Part shown: one piece after another, positions 37,578 to 45,998 of the stretch
How the letters are laid out: the number at the start of each line of letters is the position of its first letter
Position numbering within the stretch: position 1 is the first letter of the stretch
Source: Arthrobacter sp. StoSoilB5
GTDB taxonomy: Bacteria; Actinomycetota; Actinomycetes; Actinomycetales; Micrococcaceae
Assembly: GCF_019977235.1 (NCBI RefSeq)
Contig: NZ_AP024646.1
Span: 3,286,001-3,350,000 of the forward strand
Reading direction: 5' to 3'
Length of the DNA stretch: 64,000 bases
Position numbers and translations under genes: made by a program
Notes under the pieces: generated by a model
What the model saw: only the letters and a program-made list of their open reading frames with translations
Told to the model about the DNA's origin: nothing
Databases searched by the model: none

Positions 37578-38546
37578 TCAGCTGGCGAATTCCTGGCGAC
37601 GGGCCGTGGGGACGGCGCGGCTGAGAGGCCTGGCAGGCCTTGGAAGCGCCAATTTGTCCAGCACGTCCAGCGCGTGGGCGTGCTCGTTGAAGGTGTACAA
37701 GTGGATGCCGGGTGCTCCGGCATCAAGTGCCGCGTTGGCGAGGTCCACCGTAGCGGCCACGCCGATCCTGCGGCGCTCTGCTTCAGTGTCCACGGCAGCG
37801 AGGCGCGCCATGAGTTCCACGGAAGGGTCGACGCCGGCCAGCTCGCCGAGGCGCTTAAGGCGCCGGAGGCTGGTCAGCGGCATGACGCCGGGGATGATCG
37901 GGATGGTGACCCCGGCCCGACGCGCACGTGCAACGAGGTCCGAGTATTCGTTTGCGTGGAAGAAGACTTGCGTGATCGCGAAGTCCGCGCCTAAACGCTG
38001 CTTGGCAAGGAGGACTTCGACGTCGTGGCCCACACTTGGCGATTCAGGGTGCTTTGTGGGGTACGCGGCAACTCCGACAGCGATCTTGCCAGCGCAAAGA
38101 AGTGCTGAACGGCGCTGCTCCACGCGGCGGATCAGTTCAATAAGGTCCTGGGCGTACCGGAGTGAGCCACTGGCGGGTTGGCTTCCGTCCTTGGGCAGGT
38201 CCCCGCGCAGTGCGAGGATGCCACGGACTCCGTGGTCCAGGAGTTCACCGATGATCTCCGCCAGTTCAACCGGCGTGTTGCCAACACACGTCAAGTGGGC
38301 CAGGGGCCGAAGCGTGGTTTCGAGCAGGAGGCGGTTGATGAGGTCAACTGCGGTGTCCCGGCTGGACCCACTTGCGCCGTACGTCACGGAGACGTAGTCC
38401 GGTTCGGTGGTTTCGAGTTCACGGATGGTGGTCCACAGGGTTTCTGCGGCGGCCGGAGTACGCGGGGGAAACAGTTCGTAGGAAAGTGCTACGGGGGCCG
38501 TTCCGGCGAGGTTGGGATGTACGTCAACAAGGCTTGGTGGCGACAT
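37578..38546 (-). CDS. metF: Methylenetetrahydrofolate reductase
   Basis: 322 residues from the ATG at 38546, preceded by AAGGA. The FAD barrel blocks SYELFPPRTPAAAETLW, PDYVSVTYGASGSSRD, ILALRGDLPKDG, LGADFAITQVFFHANEY and IPIIPGVMPLTS are intact. It reduces methylene-THF to methyl-THF for methionine synthesis. It precedes the metE remnant by 70 bases as one operon. Since metE is broken, methyl-THF must be used by another methionine synthase, such as MetH. Confidence 0.95.
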   Translation of the reverse strand: MSPPSLVDVHPNLAGTAPVALSYELFPPRTPAAAETLWTTIRELETTEPDYVSVTYGASGSSRDTAVDLINRLLLETTLRPLAHLTCVGNTPVELAEIIGELLDHGVRGILALRGDLPKDGSQPASGSLRYAQDLIELIRRVEQRRSALLCAGKIAVGVAAYPTKHPESPSVGHDVEVLLAKQRLGADFAITQVFFHANEYSDLVARARRAGVTIPIIPGVMPLTSLRRLKRLGELAGVDPSVELMARLAAVDTEAERRRIGVAATVDLANAALDAGAPGIHLYTFNEHAHALDVLDKLALPRPARPLSRAVPTARRQEFAS

Positions 38547-38821
38547 TTGCGTCCTTGGCTGTTCGTCATCGAACGACACCCAATGGATCCAAGGAAACCA
38601 TTGATTGCATGATCGATGAATTGAGTTTGGGATACACGAAAGAACTCCAGCAGGACGCAGCCGCGACTGGTACGCCTGAAATGAAGCTTTCCGTGTGCAA
38701 ATGTCAGGCCCACATGGGGGCACTAGGTTGTGGGCAAGGATCGGTTCAACTCGACTACCGAATTAAGACGCAGTTTTACGATCCGTGACGAGGAAATTGC
38801 GAACTTTGTTCGTCGAATGGC

Positions 38822-39520
38822 TCACCAGGGCCTGTCTACGCCGGAGTTATTCGCGGGGCCGCGCAGGTACTCCTCACGTTGCTGCCCTTCCGCCCGCTCC
38901 CGTTGCGCCTCTTGCGCGGTCTCCCCCAGTTTTTGCAGTTGCTCGTGCTGTTGATCGGGCAGCGTACCCTTGGCCTGCACCTCGCCGCTTCCTTTGGAGT
39001 CCGCAGCTATCTTGGCTTTAAGCCGGTCGGTAGCCGAATCCAGGGCCCGCCCTTCCCCCGCCGAATTTCCGGGACCCTCTTCGCCACACTGAGCAGGCGA
39101 GGACTGGACGACGTCCAACGCGTCACGAAACAACGTAGCTGCCGTTGGCCTATTGCCTGCAGCCAAGGCAGCATCCCCCAGTTTCTCGACGCTCAGCACC
39201 AGGTTGACACGCACTTGGCATTCATCCTTGCCAGCGCCTGCATCCAACGCCGCCTCGAAGTCCTTCCGAGCCGCAGTGAAGTCGCCGGCCAGAACGTGGG
39301 CGTCGCCGGATGCGAAGTAGGCTTTGTGCGGCTCGATCAAGTTTGCCACCTGCAGCCAGGACGCGGCTCTGGCCGCACCGTCCGGATCGGCCGTGCCAAA
39401 CGTATGTGCTGCATACCCTCCCAAGGCGCCCACACTCAGGAGTTTCAGTGCCACGGCGAGCGCCAGCAGGGCTGGCGGCATGGACCACAGGGCAAGAGAC
39501 CGCAGCTGGACGGATCTCAA
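38822..39520 (-). CDS. TPR-containing membrane protein, BatC-like
   Basis: 232 residues from a TTG start that overlaps the preceding VWA gene (TTGA). An N-terminal hydrophobic segment (ALWSMPPALLALAVALKLLSVGALGGYAAH) anchors it, then TPR-like helices (HKAYFASGDAHVLAGDFTAARKDFEAALDAG; KLGDAALAAGNRPTAATLFRDALDVV), and a hydrophilic Gln/Glu-rich tail. It ends the MoxR-DUF58-VWA operon, the position of BatC/BatE in Bat loci. Role in envelope stress or MoxR chaperoning is inferred. Confidence 0.75.
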   Translation of the reverse strand: MRSVQLRSLALWSMPPALLALAVALKLLSVGALGGYAAHTFGTADPDGAARAASWLQVANLIEPHKAYFASGDAHVLAGDFTAARKDFEAALDAGAGKDECQVRVNLVLSVEKLGDAALAAGNRPTAATLFRDALDVVQSSPAQCGEEGPGNSAGEGRALDSATDRLKAKIAADSKGSGEVQAKGTLPDQQHEQLQKLGETAQEAQRERAEGQQREEYLRGPANNSGVDRPW

Positions 39521-40515
39521 CTTTGACCCCGCACTTCCCGTAGCGCCGTGAAATGCCGGAGGGGTTCATGAACGGCCAGCAGGAATCCGGCGAGCGCCAA
39601 GAGCCAGTAGAGTTCCACGCGGCCGGGTCCATCGTCCACTGTGGGCGTAAGGGCGCCGGGTTGGGCTTTGGCAAGCATGTCAGCCGTAGGTTCGTTCCCG
39701 CTTCGGTGGACGTACGGGGCATGGAGCTGAGCTGCGATGTTTTTCAGTTGTCCTTCATCGATTCTGGACACGGCGTCCTGGCTATTGCCGGCGTTCTTGT
39801 CCTTTAGGTACCCGCCTGCGGTGTCTGAAGGGTCTTTCATCCGGCCACCCTGCCCCGTGCCGTAACCCAGCACCGCTCCTCCACTTACGGTGTTCGCATC
39901 CACCGGCATCGGTGCTGGGTCTGCGGCCGCTGTGTTCTCGCCGTCGCCTGCGTAGAAGACCAACGCTGGACGCCCTGGATGCTGCTCCCTGGCAGCTTTG
40001 AGCCTGTCCTTGAGCAACGTTCCCGCGCCGGTAACGCTGCTGCCGTTGGCATACCGTGGGTTTTGCGGCTGCAGTGTGGTCATGGCTGTCTGCAGCGCTG
40101 TGGCGTCCTGGCTCAAAGGCATGCGGACGGTCGCTTTATTGTCGAAGGTGATGAGGGAAAACCTTGCTCCCGCCAGTTCCTTGGCAATAGCCATCACGTC
40201 GTTCGCGGCACCTGACAAGCGCGTCCCCGTGCCGTTGTAATCTTCTGCGGCCATGCTGGTGCTGGTATCGACGACGAAAAATACGTCAAGGTCCGCCACC
40301 GCGGTCCTCGCCTCACTGCCGGCCCATCCCGGACGCAGTGCGGCCAGGACCAGAAGCACGACGGCGGCACCCCGGAAGGCGGTAAACCGCACCCTCCTTT
40401 TGGTCTGGGGACTGCGAACGATCGCCCACACGGTGAAGGCGATGACTGCTATGCCTATGGCTGCAAGGAGTCCCCAGGGGATGATCGGAAGAATGGTCAC
40501 GGGCTCAACCTCCAT
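39517..40515 (-). CDS. VWA-domain membrane protein, BatB-like
   Basis: 332 residues. Two N-terminal membrane segments flank a short loop, then a von Willebrand A domain with MIDAS motif D-T-S-T-S (VVDTSTSMAAEDYNGTGTRL) near residue 85 and a C-terminal membrane helix (LYWLLALAGFLLAVHEPL). Such proteins are clients or partners of MoxR ATPases. It overlaps the upstream VWA gene by 19 bases and the TPR gene by 4. Confidence 0.85.
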   Translation of the reverse strand: MEVEPVTILPIIPWGLLAAIGIAVIAFTVWAIVRSPQTKRRVRFTAFRGAAVVLLVLAALRPGWAGSEARTAVADLDVFFVVDTSTSMAAEDYNGTGTRLSGAANDVMAIAKELAGARFSLITFDNKATVRMPLSQDATALQTAMTTLQPQNPRYANGSSVTGAGTLLKDRLKAAREQHPGRPALVFYAGDGENTAAADPAPMPVDANTVSGGAVLGYGTGQGGRMKDPSDTAGGYLKDKNAGNSQDAVSRIDEGQLKNIAAQLHAPYVHRSGNEPTADMLAKAQPGALTPTVDDGPGRVELYWLLALAGFLLAVHEPLRHFTALREVRGQS

Positions 40516-41486
40516 CCGAGTATCAGCATTACCACGCCTGCGAGCAGCGCGACCCCAAGCGGTAGCGCCGGAGAGTCGGCCACGGCAATCTGTGGAGCCG
40601 CCAGGTAGCTGATGGCTTCGGTTTCCTGCACTCGGTGGACGATTCCGGGCACTGCGTCGGGACTGTCCAGGGTGAAGTAGCTGCCACCAGTTCCTTCGGC
40701 AACCACCCTGAGTTGAGCGCCTGGCTGATCAGCTTGATCTCCGTAGTCGAAGTCGCCTGGGTTCAGCGCATACACCTTGACGTTCTTGCCCCGGGCCAAC
40801 TCGCCGGCCTGCTGCAAGGTGAAGATGGGTTCACCGGAAAGGAAGTTGTCCGTCGCCAGCACAACAGACCGCGAGCGCTTGGCGTTCCCGGACCCGGACC
40901 CGGACTCAACGTCCGGGAAGCTTTGCACGCAGGATGCCAGGCCATCGCCAATCAGGGACGATCCTCCCCCATTCCATGTCCCGTCGAAGAAAGATCCTGC
41001 GCCGCTATCGAGGGCCTTCCGGGCTACCGTGAGCTGTTCGGCGGCGTAGTCGTAGTCGTCCGTCAGCGGGAACAGTTGGACACTGCTGCTATCGAAGATC
41101 ACCATGCCGATGCGCTCGCCGTCGAATTCCCGGGCAAGTTGCTGGAACACGTTGGCGATGGCAGCATCCGTACTGGTCATGGATCCTGAAACGTCCAGGC
41201 AGAGGACGATGTCGCGGTTCCGGATTTCGGGCCGCTCCGTGGTGCGCTGCGCGGGTCTTGCCGCCGCTGTTGCTGTGGCCGTGAGGAATAACGCGCCCAC
41301 GGCAACTGCCAGGACCAAAGTGGCCTTGTAGCGCCGTAGTGCGTGTTGGTACTCGGGAAGATGGGTGAGGCGCTCGCCGTGCGCCACGGGCCGGCCCATT
41401 TGCGGTCGACGGCGGATGAATTCTCTGGCGGCGATCACCAGTGCCAAGGCAGCGAGGGGAAGAATCCACCAGTAAGTCAGTTCCAC
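40497..41486 (-). CDS. VWA-domain membrane protein, BatA-like
   Basis: 329 residues. Membrane segments at both ends (YWWILPLAALALVIAA and LPLGVALLAGVVMLILGW) frame a VWA domain with MIDAS D-V-S-G-S (VLCLDVSGSMTSTD) near residue 100. It is paired with the second VWA gene. In Bat operons these form a membrane complex whose assembly depends on MoxR. Confidence 0.87.
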   Translation of the reverse strand: MELTYWWILPLAALALVIAAREFIRRRPQMGRPVAHGERLTHLPEYQHALRRYKATLVLAVAVGALFLTATATAAARPAQRTTERPEIRNRDIVLCLDVSGSMTSTDAAIANVFQQLAREFDGERIGMVIFDSSSVQLFPLTDDYDYAAEQLTVARKALDSGAGSFFDGTWNGGGSSLIGDGLASCVQSFPDVESGSGSGNAKRSRSVVLATDNFLSGEPIFTLQQAGELARGKNVKVYALNPGDFDYGDQADQPGAQLRVVAEGTGGSYFTLDSPDAVPGIVHRVQETEAISYLAAPQIAVADSPALPLGVALLAGVVMLILGWRLSP

Positions 41487-41947
41487 GCTTGTACCACCTG
41501 GCGGGCAGTATTTGCGGAGTCCTGTACGGAATGTGCGGCCACGGGCGCGAATTCGTTGGGATAGATCGCGGCGATGCCCACGGCGAACTGATCCAGCCCG
41601 TTGAGGCGCAGTTCCTCAAGTGTCATGGAGGTGGCCGGAAGCCCTGTGGCTGCAACCGCGAATTCCCGCACGAGGAGGCTGAGTCGCTGGTGGGCGTCGC
41701 GTGCGGGGATGCGGCCGGCGTCGGCCTCTCTTTCGAGGGTATCTATTGCTGACAGGCACCTGGCCCGCAGCGGTTCCAGGTCGCGTGACGCCACGGGGGC
41801 GCCCGCCAGTGTCTGTGGCGTTGCTTTGCGGACTGGCCGCAGGATCCATCCGTACCAGCATGCTACGAGGAGCAGAAGTACCAGCCCCAGCCACAGCCAC
41901 AACTGGTGGTATTGAAGAGGTGCGTAGAAGCCGGCGTCATTCTGCAC
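41477..41947 (-). CDS. DUF4381-like membrane protein of the MoxR operon
   Basis: 156 residues from the GTG at 41947 (the longer frame lies inside the DUF58 gene). One membrane segment (LWLWLGLVLLLLVACWYGW) is followed by a cytoplasmic helical region with LSLLVREFAVAATGLPATSMTLEEL. Its place between DUF58 and VWA genes matches the small DUF4381 proteins of such operons. It overlaps both neighbours (11 and 10 bases). Confidence 0.7.
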   Translation of the reverse strand: MQNDAGFYAPLQYHQLWLWLGLVLLLLVACWYGWILRPVRKATPQTLAGAPVASRDLEPLRARCLSAIDTLEREADAGRIPARDAHQRLSLLVREFAVAATGLPATSMTLEELRLNGLDQFAVGIAAIYPNEFAPVAAHSVQDSANTARQVVQAWN

Positions 41948-42899
41948 GGTTGCCGCCCTGGGGGTTGCCTCTCGCGGACTGCACCAACCTGCCCTTTGCG
42001 GACCTCGCGCCCGAGCGGTGCTTCTCAAGGAGCGCGAACACCGCGGGCAGGACATCGCCTGTGGCGTGTACCGCCTGCTCGGCAATCCCAAGCTGGCGGA
42101 AGATGGTGCAGCGCTCCTCCCCGCGCTTGCGCATGGCGAGGGTATAGGCGGCACGAACCTCACTGTTCCCCGCCAAGGGCGCCGGGATCCGGTGCCCGTT
42201 CCCGACGTCGATGCTGGCTTCCTGCGTAGGCGCCGGGTACCCTGGTTCCCTGGCCAACTCGGCGTCGAGGATGGTCAGCCAAAGGACTTCGTGCCGTGCC
42301 CGCAGGCGCCGGAGCAGCGTTTGCGTGTGAGCGTCGGGCATTAACTCATCGGCGAGCACCACAATGAGCAGGCGGCCCTTCAAGAACCTCAGCGCGTAGT
42401 GGAGTTGCTCGGTGATTGCGCTCGCCGGTCCGTCCAGGGAAATGCCCGCATCAATTTCCCGGAGCAGCCGCTCCAAGTGCTCTTCACCGCTCTGGGGCGG
42501 GACGTAGCGGGAGGTGACGGCCGAGCCGTGCAGGAGTCCGACGTCGTCCCCGTGCGTGCTTGCGAGGTAGCCCAGCACGCCGGCAGCATCAATGGCAATG
42601 TCCTTTTTGGATTCACCGGAGGCAGCGTGGGCTGCCATGTTCCGTCCTGTGTCCACGAGCAGCAGCACCGAATGACGGCGTACGGCCACATAGCGTTTGA
42701 CCAGCGGCGATCCATGGCGGGCCGTGGCTTTCCAATCAATGTCCCTGACTTCGTCGCCGGGGACGTACGAGCGCAATTCGTCGAAGTCGAGGCTGCGGCC
42801 CTTGAAGACAGAACCGTATTCGCCTTCCAGCAGGCTGAGGGTCCTACGATGGGCGAAGATGAACATCTTCGACTTCACGCGTCTGAGGAGGCTCGGCAC
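41937..42899 (-). CDS. DUF58 domain protein
   Basis: 320 residues from the GTG at 42899, preceded by GGGGGAG and 10 bases after moxR. The family motif is GRSLDFDELRSYVPGDEVRDIDWKATARHGSPLVKRY near residue 35, followed by a VWA-like fold (SVLLLVDTGRNMAAH). DUF58 proteins accompany MoxR ATPases and VWA proteins throughout bacteria; mechanism not established. Confidence 0.9.
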   Translation of the reverse strand: MPSLLRRVKSKMFIFAHRRTLSLLEGEYGSVFKGRSLDFDELRSYVPGDEVRDIDWKATARHGSPLVKRYVAVRRHSVLLLVDTGRNMAAHAASGESKKDIAIDAAGVLGYLASTHGDDVGLLHGSAVTSRYVPPQSGEEHLERLLREIDAGISLDGPASAITEQLHYALRFLKGRLLIVVLADELMPDAHTQTLLRRLRARHEVLWLTILDAELAREPGYPAPTQEASIDVGNGHRIPAPLAGNSEVRAAYTLAMRKRGEERCTIFRQLGIAEQAVHATGDVLPAVFALLEKHRSGARSAKGRLVQSARGNPQGGNRAE

Positions 42900-42909
42900 G
42901 GGGCTCCCC

Positions 42910-43962
42910 CTACGGCGTTTGCACGGACGCGAGCACTGCATCAATGATGGTTTCCACGGGAACACCTTCAACCACGGCGTCGAAGCCCAGCACTATTCTG
43001 TGGCGCAGGATCCTGTGGGCCAGTTTCTTGACGTCCTCCGGGATGACGTGGTCCCGCCCATTGAGCAGTGCCAACGCCCTGGCTGCCTGGCTGAAGGCAA
43101 TACTGGCCCGGGGGCTTGCGCCAAATTCGATGAGGTCCGCCAACCGGGGTTCCAGGTACTGGGAGGCATGACGCGTCACATAGGCCAAGCCAACGATGTA
43201 CCTGATGATGGCGGGATCAAGGTAAATCCTCTTCACGAGTTCCTGGACCTGGACCACGTCATCACGTGACGCGGCGGCCGGGGGCTTCTGCGCTGCCCGA
43301 AACACTCCGGCGTCAATCCTCCGGATGACCTCGGCTTCCTCCGCCGGACTGGGATAGTCCAGGACGTCCTTGAGCATGAAGCGATCCATCTGTGCTTCCG
43401 GAAGGCGGTAGGTCCCTTCCTGCTCAATCGGGTTTTGAGTTGCCAGCACAAGGAAAGGCTCAGGCAGAGGATAGGACTCGCCGCCGATGGACGTCTGCCG
43501 TTCCTGCATCGCTTCCAGCATGGCGCTCTGCGTTTTGGCACTGGAGCGGTTGATTTCATCGAGCAACACTATGTTGGCGTGAACAGGACCGAGTTGGGTG
43601 ATGAAGGTGCCTTTGGCCGCGTCAAAGATCTGGGTGCCTGCGATATCGCTCGGCAACAAGTCCGGAGTGCATTGGATTCGGCGAAAATCGGCACTCACCG
43701 ATTCCGCGAGTGCCTGGGCCGCCGTGGTCTTGGCCAGGCCCGGAACGCTCTCCAAAAGGACATGTCCGCCGGTCAGGAGGCCGATCACCAGCGTCTCCTG
43801 CAGCCTGGACTGGCCAACCACCTTAATCTCGAAGCTGGAGATAATGCTGCCAACGAGCTGCTGGGCACGGGCCAGCTCCGGTGCCTCGATTCCGGTGTCC
43901 CGTGCCTCGATTCCCGTTGCGGCTGTGTTCTGAAGCACTCGTGGTCCCCTCGCTGGCGTCAA
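42910..43962 (-). CDS. moxR: MoxR-family AAA ATPase
   Basis: 350 residues with a TTG start at 43962; a GTG at 43938 is an alternative. Walker A GHVLLESVPGLAKTT near residue 67, Walker B NIVLLDEINRSSAKTQSAMLEAM near residue 132, sensor 1 LATQNPIEQEGTY, and the C-terminal lid PRASIAFSQAARALALLNGRDHVIPEDV are all present. MoxR ATPases act as chaperones for metal or VWA-domain proteins. It heads the five- to six-gene Bat-like operon. Confidence 0.93.
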   Translation of the reverse strand: MTPARGPRVLQNTAATGIEARDTGIEAPELARAQQLVGSIISSFEIKVVGQSRLQETLVIGLLTGGHVLLESVPGLAKTTAAQALAESVSADFRRIQCTPDLLPSDIAGTQIFDAAKGTFITQLGPVHANIVLLDEINRSSAKTQSAMLEAMQERQTSIGGESYPLPEPFLVLATQNPIEQEGTYRLPEAQMDRFMLKDVLDYPSPAEEAEVIRRIDAGVFRAAQKPPAAASRDDVVQVQELVKRIYLDPAIIRYIVGLAYVTRHASQYLEPRLADLIEFGASPRASIAFSQAARALALLNGRDHVIPEDVKKLAHRILRHRIVLGFDAVVEGVPVETIIDAVLASVQTP

Positions 43963-44089
43963 TCATTGAGGCAGGCAGCCCGTCGTACCGCACCAGGACC
44001 TGCATCGGAGACTCTATCCAAGCCTCCCCTGAACACCGTGGCAATGGGGAGCCCTCCCCATGTGGACTTCTGAGGTCTATTCTTTTGCC

Positions 44090-44293
44090 ATGCATCAGCT
44101 ACCAGCCCGCTACGAGCAGTATCTCAACGGCCAAAGCCAGCGCGTCATCGACGCCGTTCGTCCAGTTCTGCTGCAGTCCGCGGCAGACCAGAGGCACGGG
44201 GTCCGGATTACCTACAACACGGGGCCCACCGGACACCAGGCTCATCTGGACGAGTCGATACCCTACGGCGAAATAGTCGAGGACATCGACTAA
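44090..44293 (+). CDS. Small conserved-looking hypothetical protein
   Basis: 67 residues from the ATG at 44090 (MHQLPARYEQYLNGQ). It is soluble and ends in an acidic IPYGEIVEDID. No family recognised. Its stop overlaps the end of the convergent permease gene by 4 bases. Coding bias and compact placement support it. Confidence 0.55.
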   Translation: MHQLPARYEQYLNGQSQRVIDAVRPVLLQSAADQRHGVRITYNTGPTGHQAHLDESIPYGEIVEDID

Positions 44294-45108
44294 CCCTTCA
44301 CCGAGCCGGATAACGCGAAGGAGCTGCCTACGCTCCGGGATACCAGCACGTACAGCAACAGCACCGGCACTGAGTACAGGATGGAAAACGCCGCGAGCTG
44401 TCCGTAAGCTATGGCACCATGCTGGCCAAAGAAGCTGAAGATGGACACCGCGGCTGGTTGCTTGGCCGTGGAGAGCAACAGGATGAAGGGAACGAAGAAG
44501 TTTCCCCATGCCTGTATGAAGACGAAGATGAACACCACGCCCAAGCCATGCCTCATGAGAGGCAGCACCACCGCGCGCAAGGCCGCCATGCTTGAGGCAC
44601 CGTCCATCCATGCCGCCTCCTCCAGTTCCAAGGGAACGGAGTCCATGAAGTTCTTCATCATCCAGATGGCCATCGGCAGGGTGGTTGTTGCCATGAAGAA
44701 AATGGTTGCCACCATGGAATCGAGCAACTGAAGCTGGACGAACAACCCATAGACGGGCACCATAATGGCCGTCACCGGCAACGACGTCCCGAACAGCACG
44801 GAGTACATGAACGGCTTGTTGAACCTCGATTGGTAGCGGGACAACGGATACGCAGCAAGGACAGCTGCCACCAGGTTGACGGCCGCTGTTCCCGCTGAAA
44901 GAAGGAAACTGTTGGCCAGGGGCTGGAACAACAGCTCCGGCGTGAACACCGCGCCAAAATTCTCCATCGATGGCGCCGACGGCAGCGCGGTCTGATAGCC
45001 GGCCTGAGGATCGACGGCGGCCAGCAGCAACCACAGCAGAGGCGCCACGAAGCAGAACCCGATCACGGCCAAAGCGATATCTGCCGCAAGCCGCAGCCTG
45101 GACGTCAC
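44290..45108 (-). CDS. ABC transporter permease, sugar type (MalG-like)
   Basis: 272 residues from the GTG at 45108; the stop of the first permease overlaps this start (GTGA), so the pair is coupled. Six hydrophobic segments and the EAA loop (ELEEAAWMDGASSMAALRAVVLPLM) near residue 183 mark a carbohydrate-type binding-protein-dependent permease. It forms the membrane channel with the gene upstream. Confidence 0.92.
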   Translation of the reverse strand: MTSRLRLAADIALAVIGFCFVAPLLWLLLAAVDPQAGYQTALPSAPSMENFGAVFTPELLFQPLANSFLLSAGTAAVNLVAAVLAAYPLSRYQSRFNKPFMYSVLFGTSLPVTAIMVPVYGLFVQLQLLDSMVATIFFMATTTLPMAIWMMKNFMDSVPLELEEAAWMDGASSMAALRAVVLPLMRHGLGVVFIFVFIQAWGNFFVPFILLLSTAKQPAAVSIFSFFGQHGAIAYGQLAAFSILYSVPVLLLYVLVSRSVGSSFALSGSVKG

Positions 45109-45974
45109 GGCCTCTGGTCCCTGAGCAGGCGCACATACACTGCGCCGAAGACCACTCCCAACAAAATCAGTACCGAAGCAACCGCAGTGCCGTAGCCAAT
45201 ATCCCCAAATTTGAAGGCCTCCTGATAGGCCAACACCGGCAAGGTAGTGCTCGCATTGGCCGGACCGCCAGCCGTCATCACCCAAATAAGGGTGAACACG
45301 GCCAACGTCTGAAGGGTGATCAGCATCAAGTTAGTGGCAATGCTGCTCCTGATCATGGGCAATGTGATGAATGCCAGACGCTGCCAGCCATGCGCCCCAT
45401 CCATCAGGGCAGCCTCCGAGATATCGTGTGGCACATCCGCGAGGGCAGCCCTGTACACGAGCATGGAAAACGCCGTTCCGCGCCAAGTGTTCGCCAGGAT
45501 GATCGCGACCAGTGGGAACGTGTACAGCCAGTCCAGCCCCTGCCCGCCAAAGAAGGCCAGCATCTGGTTCAGCGTGCCGTCCCGGTTGAAGTAGGCGTAA
45601 GCGGCGAACGCAGCCACGATCTCCGGGAGTACCCAGGCCGCCACAACCGCCGTTCCCACCCACGAAGAAACTGCCTTTCGCGAGTGCGTCATGAGCAGCG
45701 CGATGAGCAGGCCGAGCACGTTCTGGCCGAGCACAGCCGATGCCGCGACGAAAACTACGGTCAGCCAAGCAGCCAGCGGAAACGCGTCATCACTGAACAT
45801 CCGGACATAGTTGTCCAGCCCCACCCAGTGCGGATCCCGGGCTGCCCGGCCTGAGAGTGCGGCATCCGTGAACGACGCGTAGAAGGACCAGGCAACCGGG
45901 GCCAGGAGGAAGAACAGGAGCAGGAGAACGGACGGAACAACCGGCAGCAGCCGCAGGTAGCGGCGAATCGTCAT
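45105..45974 (-). CDS. ABC transporter permease, sugar type (MalF-like)
   Basis: 289 residues with about six membrane segments and an EAA loop (DISEAALMDGAHGWQRLAFITLPMI) near residue 190. It follows the binding protein gene by 24 bases. No ATPase gene is present in the cluster, so the importer probably uses a shared MsiK-type ATPase, as in many actinobacteria. Confidence 0.92.
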   Translation of the reverse strand: MTIRRYLRLLPVVPSVLLLLFFLLAPVAWSFYASFTDAALSGRAARDPHWVGLDNYVRMFSDDAFPLAAWLTVVFVAASAVLGQNVLGLLIALLMTHSRKAVSSWVGTAVVAAWVLPEIVAAFAAYAYFNRDGTLNQMLAFFGGQGLDWLYTFPLVAIILANTWRGTAFSMLVYRAALADVPHDISEAALMDGAHGWQRLAFITLPMIRSSIATNLMLITLQTLAVFTLIWVMTAGGPANASTTLPVLAYQEAFKFGDIGYGTAVASVLILLGVVFGAVYVRLLRDQRP

Positions 45975-45998
45975 TTCCCAGCTGTCATTTCTCTGATG

